Assembly: GCA_008330645.1 (NCBI GenBank)
Contig: VLTN01000087.1
Location: 32,677 to 96,676, forward strand
Length of the DNA stretch: 64,000 nt
Direction of reading: 5' to 3'
From: Cafeteria roenbergensis
Taxonomy: Eukaryota; Sar; Bigyra; Bicosoecida; Cafeteriaceae
In this document: piece by piece, positions 31,201 to 41,379 of the stretch
Layout: the number at the start of each line of letters is the position of its first letter
Position numbering within the stretch: the first letter of the stretch is position 1
Notes under the pieces: model-generated
What the model was told of the DNA's origin: nothing
Database searches by the model: none
What the model saw: only the letters and a program-made list of their open reading frames with translations
Position numbers and translations under genes: made by a program

Positions 31201-34200
31201 AGTGCCATGCCCTGTCCCTCGAAGCAGCAGAAGCTCGAGTCGCGTCTCGCGCAAGTCGCTCCGCTGTGAGCTGGGTGCTGCAGGCCATGGCGGAGGCACC
31301 AGGGCGGCTGCACCTGCCAGGGGAGCCCGCCGGCACTGCTCGGCATGCCAAACCAAGCAGCGAAGCGGCGACAGCTGGCCCGGCCCTGGGCCTGCAGGTG
31401 CTGCCGCTGGCGGCTTCCGAGCGGGACAGGGTTGAGCTGCTCGAGGACCGGCTGCAGTCGGTCATTCGAAAGCTGGCGGACTCTGAAAAGCGTGCGGCTG
31501 CTGCAGCACAGGAGGCCGAGCGTCGACAACGAGACGCGGAGGTGACGTGGCAAGCGCGGGTTCTGAGTGCGCAGGAAGAGGCAGCGAGAGCCTCTGTCCG
31601 GCTGCGAGCCGAGCTGGAGCAGGCCCAGTCTGAACTTGCGTCCATCAAGGCCCGCGTCCCCCAAGACATCGCGCAAGCTATGGAGGGCGCGCGTGCAAGT
31701 GCGAACGAACGCATCGAGGCCGAGCAAGAGAGCCTCCGGGCAGCTTTTGACGCGGAGCGGGAGCGATGTCGGTCAGACGCAAATGCACGGTTGGCAGAGG
31801 AGCTGGACCGCGCCGCGTCGACACTGAGCACTGCCGTCGACGAAGCAGTCGCTCGTGCGCGACAGGACTGGGAAGCCTCCATCGCCGACACTGTCAAGGG
31901 CCTGAGCGCTGGCGACCGCGCTGCCCTGGAGCTGCTCAAGCGAAACGAGCGCAGATTTGCGGAACAGCTCCGCTCGGTGGAGCGGGAGCGCAGGGAGGCC
32001 GAGAGGCGGCTTGCTGAAGACGTCCGTGCCCACCAGCGGCTGGCAGCCAAAGCCCGCCGGGAGGTCGAGGCCGCTGCCGAGCAAGGCCGCAAGGAAGGTG
32101 AGCGCGCGGCGCTCGCTCTCGCACGGGAGGCTGCCGTGCGCCACCGAGAGGAGTTGGCAAAGGCGGAAGGCCGTGTTCGAGACGAGTGGCGGGATGCTAT
32201 GGAGCGGACGCTTCGTGATGCTGAGACCGGCTTTGAGGCGCGAGCTCGCGAGCAGTCTGCCCTGCATCGCGATGTGGTCGAGCGGCTAAGCCGAGAGGCA
32301 GCTGACGCTGCGGAAGCGGCTCGGCGAGACGGCGAGCTTCAAGCCCAAGCCCGAGCCGAGCAAGAGCTCGCGGAAACGCGCAAGGCGGCCGACGCACTTC
32401 GCCAGCAATTCATTCGCGAGCGGGAGGAGCTGCAGGCCGCCCACCGCCGAGAGATGGCTGAGCTCTCGGAAAGAGCCGCAGCTCAAGCAGACACGCTCCG
32501 CGCGGAGCTGTCGCGTGCAGGAGAGGCTCACTCCATGGCCTCGCACATTGCGCACCAGGAGCATGAGTCCCTCGCAGGCGAGCTTGCCGCTGCGAAACGT
32601 GCTGCAGTGGAGGAAAGGTCGGCCGTCGAAGCTCGCTGCGAAGCTGCGGCCGCTGAGGCCAAGGCTGAGGTGGAGGCCTTGGCAGAACAGCTTGAATCCG
32701 CGTCCCATCGAGCTGCAGCCGCAGAGGCCCGTCTTGCCGAGGCGCAGGACGAGCTGGCGCGGCTTCGTGCAGAGTCCAGCAAGGTGGAGCAAAGCATTGA
32801 GGCCCAGGTCGAGGCTGCCAGGAAAGCAGCCAAAGCGGAGGGAATGAGGCGGGAACAAGAATCTGAGGAGCGGCTCAAGCAGCAGCTCGCTGACTCGCAA
32901 GCTGCGCTCGAGGCTGAACACAGGCGGCACGCACAGGAGCTGCGGGAGTTGGAGCTCGCATCCGAGCGAAACCAAGCGCTGCTCCTGCGCACCGCCGCCG
33001 AGGAAGGGCGGCATATTGTCGCGGGGCGCGAAGAACTGGAGCGGCAGTTGCTTGAGCAGAAGCACAGCTCGATTGCTCGGCTTCAAGCCGATCACCAAAA
33101 GGAGTTGCGGCAGTTGGCCGAGGAGCACACGCGAGCGCTGTCTGCTGCGCGTGAGGCCGCCGAGGCCAAAGCGAAGCAAGAGCTCCGCGACAGGGAAGAG
33201 CGCGCCTCTCGGGAGGTCGAGCAACGGGTTGCCTCGGCTCGCGAGGAAGCGGAACGAATTCACCGGGGTCGCTTGGCGGCACTGCAGGCCGAGGTGAGCT
33301 CGGAAATGGAGCGCACTTCAAGGGTTGTCGAGGAGGCCCAGGAGCAACAGGCCGCTCTTGCTGCCCAGCAAACCGCGCGAGCAGTTGCGGATGTTCGCCT
33401 GCAGCACCAGTCCGAGTTGGACCGACTCCGTCATGAGCACACCACCCAGCTAGCGGAGGAGAGGGACGAATGTCGACGGCGCGTAGCTGACCTCAAGGCC
33501 TCCCATGCAGCCGCATTGGAAGCCGTCGTAAACCAAGCTCGCTCCGCAAGCGAATCTGCAGAATCCAAGTCCAGCAAGCAGCAGGAGGCCGCCATCGCTG
33601 CCGTCCGGCAAGCCGCAGCGGCTGAGGCCGCGGCTCAGCAGGCGGCTGCAGACTCGGCCCTGCAGCACGCCCAGGAAGCGCACCAAGCCGAGGCAGTTCG
33701 CATGCGGGATCGTCTCGCGCGCGCAGAAGCGGAGGCGGCGGTGGTTGCGCACCGTCACCGCGGTGAGGTAGGCGCACTTCGCTTGGCGGCAGAGCGTGCT
33801 GCGATGTCGTCCGAGGACTGGCTTGGCGTGGCAATGCGTATCAGCCCCCAGGCTGTTGCAGATCGCGTGTCGAAGGCGCTCCAGGAGGCCGAGCAGGCGC
33901 TCGACCGAAGCCTACGCATGGCAGAGGCCGAGATGCGCAAGGAACTGGAAACAAAGACTGCGGACCTGCAGCGTCGCTCAGCCCAGCAGGCAGAGCTTCT
34001 CGCCAGCCAGCGCGCGGACTGGGTGGCGGAGCGATCCTCGCTTCAGCATGCCCTAGAAGAGTCCCGACGCACCGCACATGCCAAAGAGGAGGAAGCGTCG
34101 CAGCTGTCTCGGTCAGTGCAGCAGCGACTGGAGGAGGTGCGGTCGCAGGGCGAGGCCACCATGGCGGCTCGTATCCAAGCCATGGAATCGGAGCGTGCCG

Positions 34201-36686
34201 AAGACATCTCGCGCCTGCGCAAACGAATGGACAAAGAGCGGGACGCGGCCGTGGCCAAGGCCGTGGCAGAGGCGCGCGCTGCATGGACGGCCGACCAGGA
34301 GCAACAAGTCAAACAGCTCAAGGCCGCGCTGGAGCTTCAGCTGCGAGAAGTTGAGCGGCAAGCAGCGGAAGTTCAGCAGGCCAGGGAAGCCAGCGCCGAA
34401 ACAAGCCACCGAAATCAGCTCCAAGCTGCGCTGGACCGAGCCATGTCTGAACGAGAGGCCTCCGTGGAGAAGCTGCTGCGCGAGAAGGCTGTCGCTCTCC
34501 AGTCGCTGGAGGAGCGACACAGGACTGCCATTGAAGAGGCCATCGAGCGAGTCAAGGCCAACGCGGCTCGCGAGTTGGAAGCTGCTCGTCAGAGAGCGGC
34601 CGCAGAGGCCCAGGCGGCGGCCGACGCCGCAGAAGCCGACAAGGCAGCGGCAGTGCATGAGGCCGAGCAGCGGGCCAAAGCAATGCTTCAGGCGTCCCAA
34701 GAGGAATGGCAGCACGAAGCGGATGCGCTCCTGCAGGAGCAGGACGAGAAGATGACACAAACAGTGCTAGACATCCAAGCCGAGGCAGCGCGGCTGTCAG
34801 ACGCCCACTCGCAGGCAATGGAAGCAATGCTCATGAAAGAAGAAGACTTTCGAGCTAGCTCCATCCGCCAACACGAAGCTGCTGTTGAAGCGGAGGTGTC
34901 TCGCGCGCTGGCTGAAGCCGAAGAGGAAAAGGCCGCTGCAATCAGCGCATTCAACGCCGAGTGGCAGGCGAAGTTGGACGACGCCTTGGGCGAGGCGCGG
35001 GAAACTCAGCGGCGTGAATCCGAGGTGATGGAGAGCCAGTTCCGTCAGAAGCTGGACGAAGCTGAACGATCCGCAGCTGCAGCGCGGACTGCCGCGCTGG
35101 AGGCATTCATGCAGGAGGCCAAGGCGGAACAGGCACGCCTCCAGAGCCAGAAAGAAAAGGAGGTGGCCGCTGCTGTTGCCCGCACCAAAGATGACGCCGC
35201 CCGAGCGCTTGAGGCTGCGCTTGCGAGCGCCGCAGCCTCGGCAGACAAAGCCGTCGAAGCCGCCCTCGACACGGCCGACGAAGAGAAGCGGCGGGCTGTT
35301 GCCGACGCTCGCAGGCAGGCCTCACAAGAGCAAGACGCAGCGATGGAGGAGCTTCGCGAGGAGTCAGAGCGCCTTCTTGGGTCCATCGAGTCGGCCATGA
35401 CGAAGATGCGCGACGAGCGCGACCTGATGGAGTCAGACCTGCACGATGCTCGGGCCGAGGTTTCCAGGCTCGAGGGCGAGTTGGATGCGAAGGAAAAGCG
35501 ATCCACGACGCTGCTGCAAGCTGGGCAGTCGATGCAGCTCACATTGGCGTGGATGGTCGCTCGCCACGTGACGGCTCTGCGCCAAGCCAACATCGGCGCC
35601 TCGGAAGCGGCAAACCACACGGAACGACAAGTCACCAGGCTGTGGCAAGCAAGGGTCCGAGCCGTGGAGCGGAGGCTTGGTGCCCACCGCGCACGCGCTG
35701 CAGCTCTCTTGGAAATGCGGGCTGCGCTGCACGACACGCTGACATCTCACAAACGAGAGCTGCTCGTTGAGCACAAGGTCAAGAGCACCAGCTGCCAGAA
35801 AGCGCTTGCGGAGCTCAGCGAGCAGCGGCTGGATATCCAACGGCAACATCGGCGAATGCTCCAGTTCGTCAGCGAAACCGAGGGCGCGGTCAAGGCCGTG
35901 GAACGAGAAGCCAGCGAGCTATCGAAGCAGAGCGTGATCCAGGACGGCAAGGTCAACGTCAGCCTCAGCCGCCGAAAGAAACGTCTTGACAGGGACTTGG
36001 ACGCGCACCTGGCCAAGCTGGGAGACCAGCGAGCGGCTTTGACGGACTTGGAAACGCAGATGGCAGAACTGGAGGATGCCAGGGTGGAGAAGGAGGAGGA
36101 ACTCAGGTTTGTGGAAGGTCAGTTGGTGACAACGCTCGTGCAGCAGCAGCGGAGGCTCATGACGGTTCTCCAGAGCGTGCAGCTGGGAGACGACCCGGAC
36201 GAGGCCGGCATCCCCGAAGCAGGCCCGGCAGCCAAACACGGCACCCTGCGGTTCTCTGACCTGCTAGCTGACACAGAGGTGCCTGAGAGCCCTGGGCAGC
36301 GCAGCAAGTCCCAGTCACGGTCGAGGGGTGAATCCGTGAGCCCTTCGCTGGCATCTCAATCCACCGCTCACTTTGGCGCTGTTGATCGCCCGGCGGAGCC
36401 CTCCCAGGCAGGCCACTTGCACCCGCCTCGCCTTCTTGAGGGAGGCAGCACTCGCGACACTGCCGGCGCAAGGGCCGCCCTGGAAGCGCCACCTGCTATG
36501 CCAACGCATGGGTCGGAGCGCAGCTGGGCTTCGGCAGCCACCGACGACGACGACGAAGACGACGAGGGCGACAGCGGCGATGGTTTCGTTGCTGAGCCGC
36601 ATCGACGACATGTCGGCACAGCGACAAGGGCGCCCACATCCCTTGGCCACTCGGGGATGTTTTGGGGCGGGGGCAGCAATGGCTGA
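28281..36686 (+). CDS. Giant coiled-coil protein, 2,801 aa
   Basis: A single uninterrupted frame with its first ATG at 28281. Residues 1-90 look globular (MAIVEALLTARGLAFRVN, then FEFVVAPEPVLLEIRSLEL). A Ser/Pro-rich linker follows, and from about residue 195 to 2600 there is almost unbroken Ala/Glu/Arg/Gln-rich heptad sequence typical of long parallel coiled coils. The last 180 residues are disordered and include an acidic Asp/Glu run near 36540-36590. There is no motor, kinase or membrane segment. Proteins of this build are often centrosomal, basal-body or flagellar-root scaffolds, but composition alone cannot show that and I assign no family. Codon use matches the neighbouring genes. The start is uncertain, because the frame is open upstream without an ATG. 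Confidence 0.85.
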   Translation: MAIVEALLTARGLAFRVNSTREAISGGDRDGLETAIRSVADHFDLVHGRRLVRAVFEFVVAPEPVLLEIRSLELSPPGSELDSSLRPPDAQAVSLDRLPSIAGGKGSHGLDDTLATLHLDSELSARHTVATPPQFGPSPRQAFQAVHGRSGRPGSMPPVPASHLRASASAVPAGAAAWDGSETRSESKSGAERARALLDKVDSLSEQLAKLDPPRLGQAHSVGRDSTEGGVILGDVEAIRTEVASLRERVVSAEQQRRDAEAARAQAEADAACARQRQAKEPASAAATDSSSATRILRLEDELAIERQLLASTRSLWDEERASFAAERAKWADTEARLRVSRGRSDAATSSASSLLVTQSASSPRSRWKAELTDAKSRLAAKTEEAAALREKLAAADSQLSQMRLALTAARTEAAREHAEAVASRAAAAALTLEVAGLHNVLRGLSDAANKQPPAESARVESRPGLHPDSTADHSPWAKALDAKQARFERETAMLRDQLEQEVRRSSSAQRDLDALTTRLDDANRALRKAAADTATQAAEAARRAASDEQRRCEAECRQQIAKERDGFVDMLKDADAKLHEARREATDAVRETTSDGQAALLAERERLESLRAALADARDAKTRGPSSRPSSRTLASGSDANDQNASEQARSSRLLGHILRLDALLASREAALAKALADKALSEEKAAASLAAADRAVANAWSASEASALRSQQEADEQVKASLSQVDRAAEESVRVASAAARQVERARVALAESESKRELAELRVEELDAKCAALAKQATADLDAERAKAEAAIRAASQEARRVAALDAADELRLALAARDREHGELATSLDLADDKAMAAVARARTELMASASARSAMLERTLAAERASHARELAKLDRVVEQLAADSRTERAKMKAEAANEVLKARQTEARLAGQRLERQQSVADAKTESAVEAARRECERQAARVLAEALEAHAAKAASRLQGQAKQMAECHALSLEAAEARVASRASRSAVSWVLQAMAEAPGRLHLPGEPAGTARHAKPSSEAATAGPALGLQVLPLAASERDRVELLEDRLQSVIRKLADSEKRAAAAAQEAERRQRDAEVTWQARVLSAQEEAARASVRLRAELEQAQSELASIKARVPQDIAQAMEGARASANERIEAEQESLRAAFDAERERCRSDANARLAEELDRAASTLSTAVDEAVARARQDWEASIADTVKGLSAGDRAALELLKRNERRFAEQLRSVERERREAERRLAEDVRAHQRLAAKARREVEAAAEQGRKEGERAALALAREAAVRHREELAKAEGRVRDEWRDAMERTLRDAETGFEARAREQSALHRDVVERLSREAADAAEAARRDGELQAQARAEQELAETRKAADALRQQFIREREELQAAHRREMAELSERAAAQADTLRAELSRAGEAHSMASHIAHQEHESLAGELAAAKRAAVEERSAVEARCEAAAAEAKAEVEALAEQLESASHRAAAAEARLAEAQDELARLRAESSKVEQSIEAQVEAARKAAKAEGMRREQESEERLKQQLADSQAALEAEHRRHAQELRELELASERNQALLLRTAAEEGRHIVAGREELERQLLEQKHSSIARLQADHQKELRQLAEEHTRALSAAREAAEAKAKQELRDREERASREVEQRVASAREEAERIHRGRLAALQAEVSSEMERTSRVVEEAQEQQAALAAQQTARAVADVRLQHQSELDRLRHEHTTQLAEERDECRRRVADLKASHAAALEAVVNQARSASESAESKSSKQQEAAIAAVRQAAAAEAAAQQAAADSALQHAQEAHQAEAVRMRDRLARAEAEAAVVAHRHRGEVGALRLAAERAAMSSEDWLGVAMRISPQAVADRVSKALQEAEQALDRSLRMAEAEMRKELETKTADLQRRSAQQAELLASQRADWVAERSSLQHALEESRRTAHAKEEEASQLSRSVQQRLEEVRSQGEATMAARIQAMESERAEDISRLRKRMDKERDAAVAKAVAEARAAWTADQEQQVKQLKAALELQLREVERQAAEVQQAREASAETSHRNQLQAALDRAMSEREASVEKLLREKAVALQSLEERHRTAIEEAIERVKANAARELEAARQRAAAEAQAAADAAEADKAAAVHEAEQRAKAMLQASQEEWQHEADALLQEQDEKMTQTVLDIQAEAARLSDAHSQAMEAMLMKEEDFRASSIRQHEAAVEAEVSRALAEAEEEKAAAISAFNAEWQAKLDDALGEARETQRRESEVMESQFRQKLDEAERSAAAARTAALEAFMQEAKAEQARLQSQKEKEVAAAVARTKDDAARALEAALASAAASADKAVEAALDTADEEKRRAVADARRQASQEQDAAMEELREESERLLGSIESAMTKMRDERDLMESDLHDARAEVSRLEGELDAKEKRSTTLLQAGQSMQLTLAWMVARHVTALRQANIGASEAANHTERQVTRLWQARVRAVERRLGAHRARAAALLEMRAALHDTLTSHKRELLVEHKVKSTSCQKALAELSEQRLDIQRQHRRMLQFVSETEGAVKAVEREASELSKQSVIQDGKVNVSLSRRKKRLDRDLDAHLAKLGDQRAALTDLETQMAELEDARVEKEEELRFVEGQLVTTLVQQQRRLMTVLQSVQLGDDPDEAGIPEAGPAAKHGTLRFSDLLADTEVPESPGQRSKSQSRSRGESVSPSLASQSTAHFGAVDRPAEPSQAGHLHPPRLLEGGSTRDTAGARAALEAPPAMPTHGSERSWASAATDDDDEDDEGDSGDGFVAEPHRRHVGTATRAPTSLGHSGMFWGGGSNG

Positions 36687-36922
36687 GCCTTGAATCGAGC
36701 AGCATGCGACGGACCGAGGTGTCGAGCGAATCGAGCCCTGCCAGTGTCGAGTGCAGCCAAGACACCAGCTTGCTTGACCTCTGTGGCTACGCTGCTGGCG
36801 CCACACGCTTGCCGCGCGGGCACGCTCTCAGTCTTTCGCTCCCGAACGCAAGCGGCACACGCACGAATGCAAAATTGATCTGGGCAACCCAGCGGCTCGC
36901 CGACTTTCAGTGGAGAAGCCAG

Positions 36923-37675
36923 CTACTCCGCGGGCTCCATTGTGAGATGGATGTCAGACTGCCCCACACGCAGAATGCACTGGTGCGGGAGGGGAAGCGG
37001 CTCCCCAGGCGGCATGCTCGCCCCGTCGAGGATTGATCCATTTGTGGAGTCCAAGTCTGTCACCCACACGGCCCCTCCCCGCGCCTCTAGTTTGGCGTGG
37101 GTGGTGCTCACTTCGTCGTCTTCTGGCAGGGAGATGCCATTTTTCACGAACTGCTGCCCCGTCGACCGGCCAAACTTGGGCACCAATCGCCTCTGCCGCG
37201 GTCGCAAAACGGTGTCAATGCCAGCGTGCGGCCCTGACATTACCTTGGCGCGAACGTTCCAGCGCGTTGTTTTGGCTGGAGCAGCCGCCTTGGCCTCTGT
37301 TGCCGCACCGCCTGCGGGGCCAGCAGCACCACCGGGGGCTGCGTCAGCGGAGGCCGAGGCACCGGGCCCCGTGGCTGACAAGGAGCCAGGGGGCGCGGCC
37401 CCAGCCCCGGCGCGAGAGCTGGAGGCAGCAGATGGTTTGGAGGCAGCTGCTGCGGCGTCGTAGGCTGAGAGGATGGACGCCTTCTCGGCGCGGAACGAGG
37501 CTCGGAGCCTGTTCGACGCGGACTCGGCACTGGCCAGCACGTCACGAACCAGCCCGTCGCAGGTCTTGTGCAGGAACGCCTCGACGGAGAGCTGAGCATC
37601 TTCGTCGCTGAGCTGCATGGGCGCAGTGGGGACGATGTCTGCGACGGGGGGCGGAAACGCGCTTGACGGAAGCAT
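36923..37675 (-). CDS. FHA-domain protein, 250 aa
   Basis: Single-exon model starting at the ATG at 37675. Residues 1-60 are helical (LSDEDAQLSVEAFLHKTCDG). A long Ala/Gly/Pro/Ser-rich linker follows, and the C-terminal 105 residues form a forkhead-associated domain with the core FGRS, then DDEVSTTHAKLE and TDLDSTNGSILDG. The Gly-Arg-Ser, Ser-x-x-His and Asn-Gly residues that bind phosphothreonine peptides are all present. Such proteins act as phospho-dependent adaptors, often in DNA damage or RNA metabolism; the partner is unknown here. The gene is convergent with the coiled-coil gene (236 bp between stops) and divergent from RPT3. An extra 5' exon is possible, since the frame is open upstream to 37792 without an ATG. 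Confidence 0.85.
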   Translation of the reverse strand: MLPSSAFPPPVADIVPTAPMQLSDEDAQLSVEAFLHKTCDGLVRDVLASAESASNRLRASFRAEKASILSAYDAAAAASKPSAASSSRAGAGAAPPGSLSATGPGASASADAAPGGAAGPAGGAATEAKAAAPAKTTRWNVRAKVMSGPHAGIDTVLRPRQRRLVPKFGRSTGQQFVKNGISLPEDDEVSTTHAKLEARGGAVWVTDLDSTNGSILDGASMPPGEPLPLPHQCILRVGQSDIHLTMEPAE

Positions 37676-38021
37676 CGGGATAAGTTGACGCTTGCGGGCT
37701 CCTGCTCTCGCAGGCGGGCAGCTCTGAGGTGGTCTCGCGCCAGGCCGCACGCGCGTGCGCCAAAAGGCAAAGTGAAATGCATCGTGCCTCACCGGCAGCG
37801 GCCTCCGAAGCCATGGCGGCTGCCTGGCGCGGCGGGGCAGTGCGCAACGGGCGCCAGCGACCAGCGGGCCGCCTCTGCCGGCCGGCAGCTAGCCGGAGTT
37901 CCGGGGCTCAACTGGGCCTCGATTCTCGGCGGAATCACCAGCGCAGTCCCACAGGGCGGTGCTCTCGTCGCCGGACTGCCAACCCGCAAGGTCCCGCGTG
38001 TTTGCTCCCTCGTTGGTTGCC
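37676..38021. promoter_or_regulatory. Divergent promoter region, FHA gene / RPT3
   Basis: 346 bp between two outward-facing ATGs. It is GC-rich with no TATA box and no motif I can name. Promoter function for both genes is inferred from position. Confidence 0.4.
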
Positions 38022-39609
38022 ATGGCTGCCGCTGTCGCCGTGCCGGGCCTTATGGACCGCGCTGACGAGCCGCTCCTCGCGCGGGCGCCGTCCGCCAGCG
38101 TGCCAGCGGCCGAGACTGCGGGCTCGAGTTTGTACGCCAAGCTCAAGACCGCCCAGCGCACTATGGAACTGCTGGCCATCCAGGTGAGCTTTCACGCCCA
38201 GCCGCTGGCTCCGACGGCCACGGGGCGCACCTGGGAGCGCACGCCCTGCGGCGTCCCGCGCGCTGGGCCGCGCTGGCGCGCCCCGCCAGCTCCCGCAGCA
38301 GCTTTCGCGCATGGGCGGCGCCTTGCTGGAGCTGGACGAAACGAAACTGCTCCATGCTCTGTGGTCAGCGCTGCGGTCTCAGCGGCTTGGCTGCGCACGG
38401 GCGGGGCCGAGTCGGCTTGGAGGCTCGCTCTCACGGCTTTCTTGGCGGCCGCCGCCGCCGCCGCCTCCTCCTCTCGCCAGCCACCCGCACCGCCACCCCA
38501 CCCCCGACCCCCCGCCGCCGCAGGAGGAGTACATCAAGGACGAAATGCGCAACCTGAAGCGCGAGCTCTCCCGTGCCAAGCAGGAGATCAAGAAGATCCA
38601 GTCCGTGCCGCTGAGCATCGGCACCTTTTCCGAGATGATCGACCAGTACCACGGAATCATTGGGTCAACCAACGGCACCTCCTTCCTCGTCCGCGTGCTG
38701 TCCACGCTGGACAGGGAGCTGCTCAAGCCCAACACCTCCGTGGCAATGCACCGGCACGCTCACTCGGTCGTTGACGTCTTGCCCCCAGAGTCCGACTCCA
38801 CTATTCAGGCCATGCAGATGACTGACAAGCCCGACGTGTCTTACGACGACATTGGTGGCCTGGATATCCAGAAGCAGGAGATGCGCGAAGCGGTAGAGCT
38901 GCCCCTCTCCAACCCAGAGCTCTACCAGCAAATCGGCATCGACCCGCCCCGCGGCGTGCTCATGTACGGCCCCCCCGGAACGGGCAAGACGATGCTCGCC
39001 AAGGCTGTGGCGAGTGCCACGTCCGCGACCTTTCTCCGCGTGGTTGGCTCCGAGTTCGTGCAGAAGTACCTCGGCGAGGGACCCCGCATGGTTAGGGACG
39101 TGTTCCGTCTCGCCAAGGAGAAGGCCCCCTCTATCATCTTCGTGGACGAAGTGGACGCCATTGCCCAGAAGAGGTTCGACTCGCAGACCGGCGCCGACCG
39201 TGAGGTGCAGCGCGTGCTCATTGAGCTGCTCACGCAGATGGACGGCTTCGACCAGAGCGTCAACGTGAAAGTCATCATGGCCACGAACAGAGCTGACACG
39301 CTCGACCCGGCCCTGCTTCGGCCAGGACGCCTGGACCGGAAAATTGAGTTCCCAAACCCAGACCGCCGGCAGAAGCGGCTCATTTTCCAGGCGTGCACCG
39401 CTCCCATGAACCTCGGCGACGAAGTGGACCTTGAGGACTACGTCGGCAGAGCCGAGAAGATCAGCGCTGCAGACATTGCAGCCATTTGCGCGGAGGCAGG
39501 GCTGCAGGCGGTGCGCCGAAACCGCTACGTGATCCTTCCCACCGACTTTGACGTGGCCTACAAGAAGGTGGTGAAAAAGGCGGACACGGAGTTCCTCTTC
39601 TACCGCTGA
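38022..39609 (+). CDS. PSMC4: 26S proteasome regulatory ATPase Rpt3 (PSMC4)
   Basis: Two exons, 38022-38183 and 38524-39609, joined in phase 0 across a 340-nt intron, give 415 residues, the normal length. The N-terminal coiled coil ([20 protein letters not shown]) and OB region are followed by the AAA domain: Walker A GPPGTGKT (38968-38991), Walker [10 protein letters not shown], the pore loop around [16 protein letters not shown], and the second region of homology [20 protein letters not shown]. The C-terminus ends FLFYR; the hydrophobic-Tyr-x form of human Rpt3 is kept in shape. It is one of six ATPases that unfold ubiquitinated substrates for the 20S core. The intron ends in a CCG-repeat and C-rich tract just before CAG. 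The start lies five codons before [10 protein letters not shown] and fits the family. Confidence 0.97.
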
Positions 39610-40017
39610 CCGTGCAGGCGGGCAGGCAGGCCCAGTGCCGCGGGCGGCAGGAAGCAAGGCTCAGCCGAGCCAGCCCCAGCCGGGGGAGCGAGGTGGGGAG
39701 ACCGGTGGGCGGAGCCCGCGGCTGCGGATCCGGTCCGACGTGCGGCAGGTCCAGCGGGCTGGCCCGACGCAGCGTTGAGTGCAGGCCACGGGATCACCCC
39801 CAGCAGCGCCGGTGTCGCACGCTCCTGCCCTCCCTCCCCCGCCCCGGTGCATGTCTGATTCGTTTGGGGTGCGTGGTTCGCTTTGGCCTAGCGAGGCGAA
39901 CACCGAATCGCGCAGCGGGTTGGCCAGGCCTCGCGAGCTCGACAAGCCTCATGTTTGCGGGGGGCCAAGATTCAGAAGTCCACTCGAGCTTGCAGGCGCG
40001 CACTCAAGCGAGCAAAC
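39610..40017. other. Intergenic region between RPT3 and the otubain gene
   Basis: 408 bp containing the RPT3 3' end and presumably the otubain promoter. No repeat, RNA gene or clear promoter element is seen. Confidence 0.4.
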
Positions 40018-41379
40018 ATGGCATCCGCTTTCAACAGCCCACCAACGAGCAGTTGCTCGGCTGCTGGGGGTCGCTGCAGCGCAATAGACGAGGTCAGTGA
40101 GGAGGAGGAGCTTCGGTGAGAGGAGGCATGGCCTGCCAGGCGCGCGCTGCTCGCAGCTAGAGGCAGCGAACCAGCCTCGGCTCAGCAGCTTGACGCCACT
40201 GCAGCAGGCGGTTGCCGGCGTCGCGAGGCAAAAAAAAAAACCGCTAGGACGCTTTGCGGTCCAAAGGAAGTCAAGGCGAGTTCACGCGAGTATTTTTCTT
40301 CTGCTTCTCTCCGCTGTTTCCGGATTGCTCGCAGGCTCGCGCTCATTGCCTCGCAGCCCCAAGTGGGCGAGGCCGAGGGGATCGACAGCATTGCGGCCGA
40401 GTACGCGGACAATGAGCAGTTCCGCGAGTGCGCGGTCTCGCTTGGTTCCAAGCTGGGGTACACCGGGGTGAGGCGCATGCGGCCGGACGGCTCGTGCTTC
40501 TACCGCGGCTGGCTGTGGGCGCTGCTGCGGCACATGTCCCAGGGGAAGGTACGCACCCCCCCACGCGAGGTGCATCCTATTCTCGGGCCGAGTGAGCCCT
40601 CGGCCAGTGGCAGCAGCGCCGGCGGCGCCGCTGCGGCAAGCGGTGTTGGCAGCCGGGCAGCCTCAGCCCCGTCGCCCAGAGCGCCCGCGGCCGCCGCCGC
40701 TGCGGCCGCCGCCGCGCCGGCAATGCCGCCGCCAGGCTCTGCTGCAGCCGGCTGTGAAACGAGCTCTTCCTCCCCGTCCGCGGTGGCTCTGCCGAGCACC
40801 CTGCCGCTGGCGACGTCGGCACAGGCCGTGTACGAGAGGCTGGTGGGGCTGCACGCGGGGGCGGTGCCACGCCTGGCAGCGGCCGGGCTAGAGCCGCTGG
40901 TGGTGGAGGACTTTGCTGCGGCGTTCGGTGAAATGCTCATGACTCTGCCGGGCTCAGACCCCGACGTCGCCACGGCGCTTCTCTCGGCAGACATGGATTC
41001 GATGTACTTGCTCGTCATGGTGCGGTACCTGGCCTCGGCTGGAGTGGCGGAGGCGGCCCACGCGCTTGCCCCCTTGCTTGCGGCTGAGGCCGTGTCTGAG
41101 GGCGGCGGCGGCGGCGGCGGCGGCCACGGGAGTGGCAGTGGCTCTGCAGGCAGCATCTCAGCGTACCGTCGCGGGAGGGTGGAGGGGACGTCGGCCGAGG
41201 CCGACCACGTTGCGATCGCGTGCCTATCTGCAGTCACGGGCGTGCCAGTAGCCGTTGTCTCACTCTCAGCGTCAGGCTCGCCTGGCGTGACCGTGTTCCC
41301 GGCGGGCGCGAGTGCCGAATCGGCTCCTGTGCACCTGCTGCTCCGACCGGGTCACTACGACGTGCTGACTCGCGAGTGA
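40018..41379 (+). CDS. Otubain-type deubiquitinase (OTU cysteine protease)
   Basis: Two exons, 40018-40115 and 40335-41379, join across a 219-nt intron with a long pyrimidine tract, giving 380 residues. The junction produces SEEEELRLALIAS, which leads into IAAEYADNEQF, the standard otubain opening. The catalytic triad is visible: RPDGSCFYRGW (Asp; nucleophile Cys codon 40495-40497) and LLLRPGHYDVLTRE near the end (His codon 41353-41355). Otubains cleave Lys48-linked ubiquitin chains or inhibit E2 enzymes. Two low-complexity insertions make it longer than OTUB1 (271 aa): about 70 Ala/Ser/Pro-rich residues after LLRHM, and a Gly run near 41102-41122. The first insertion starts at a possible donor, AAG|GTACGC (40548), so it could instead be a retained intron. 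Confidence 0.9.
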
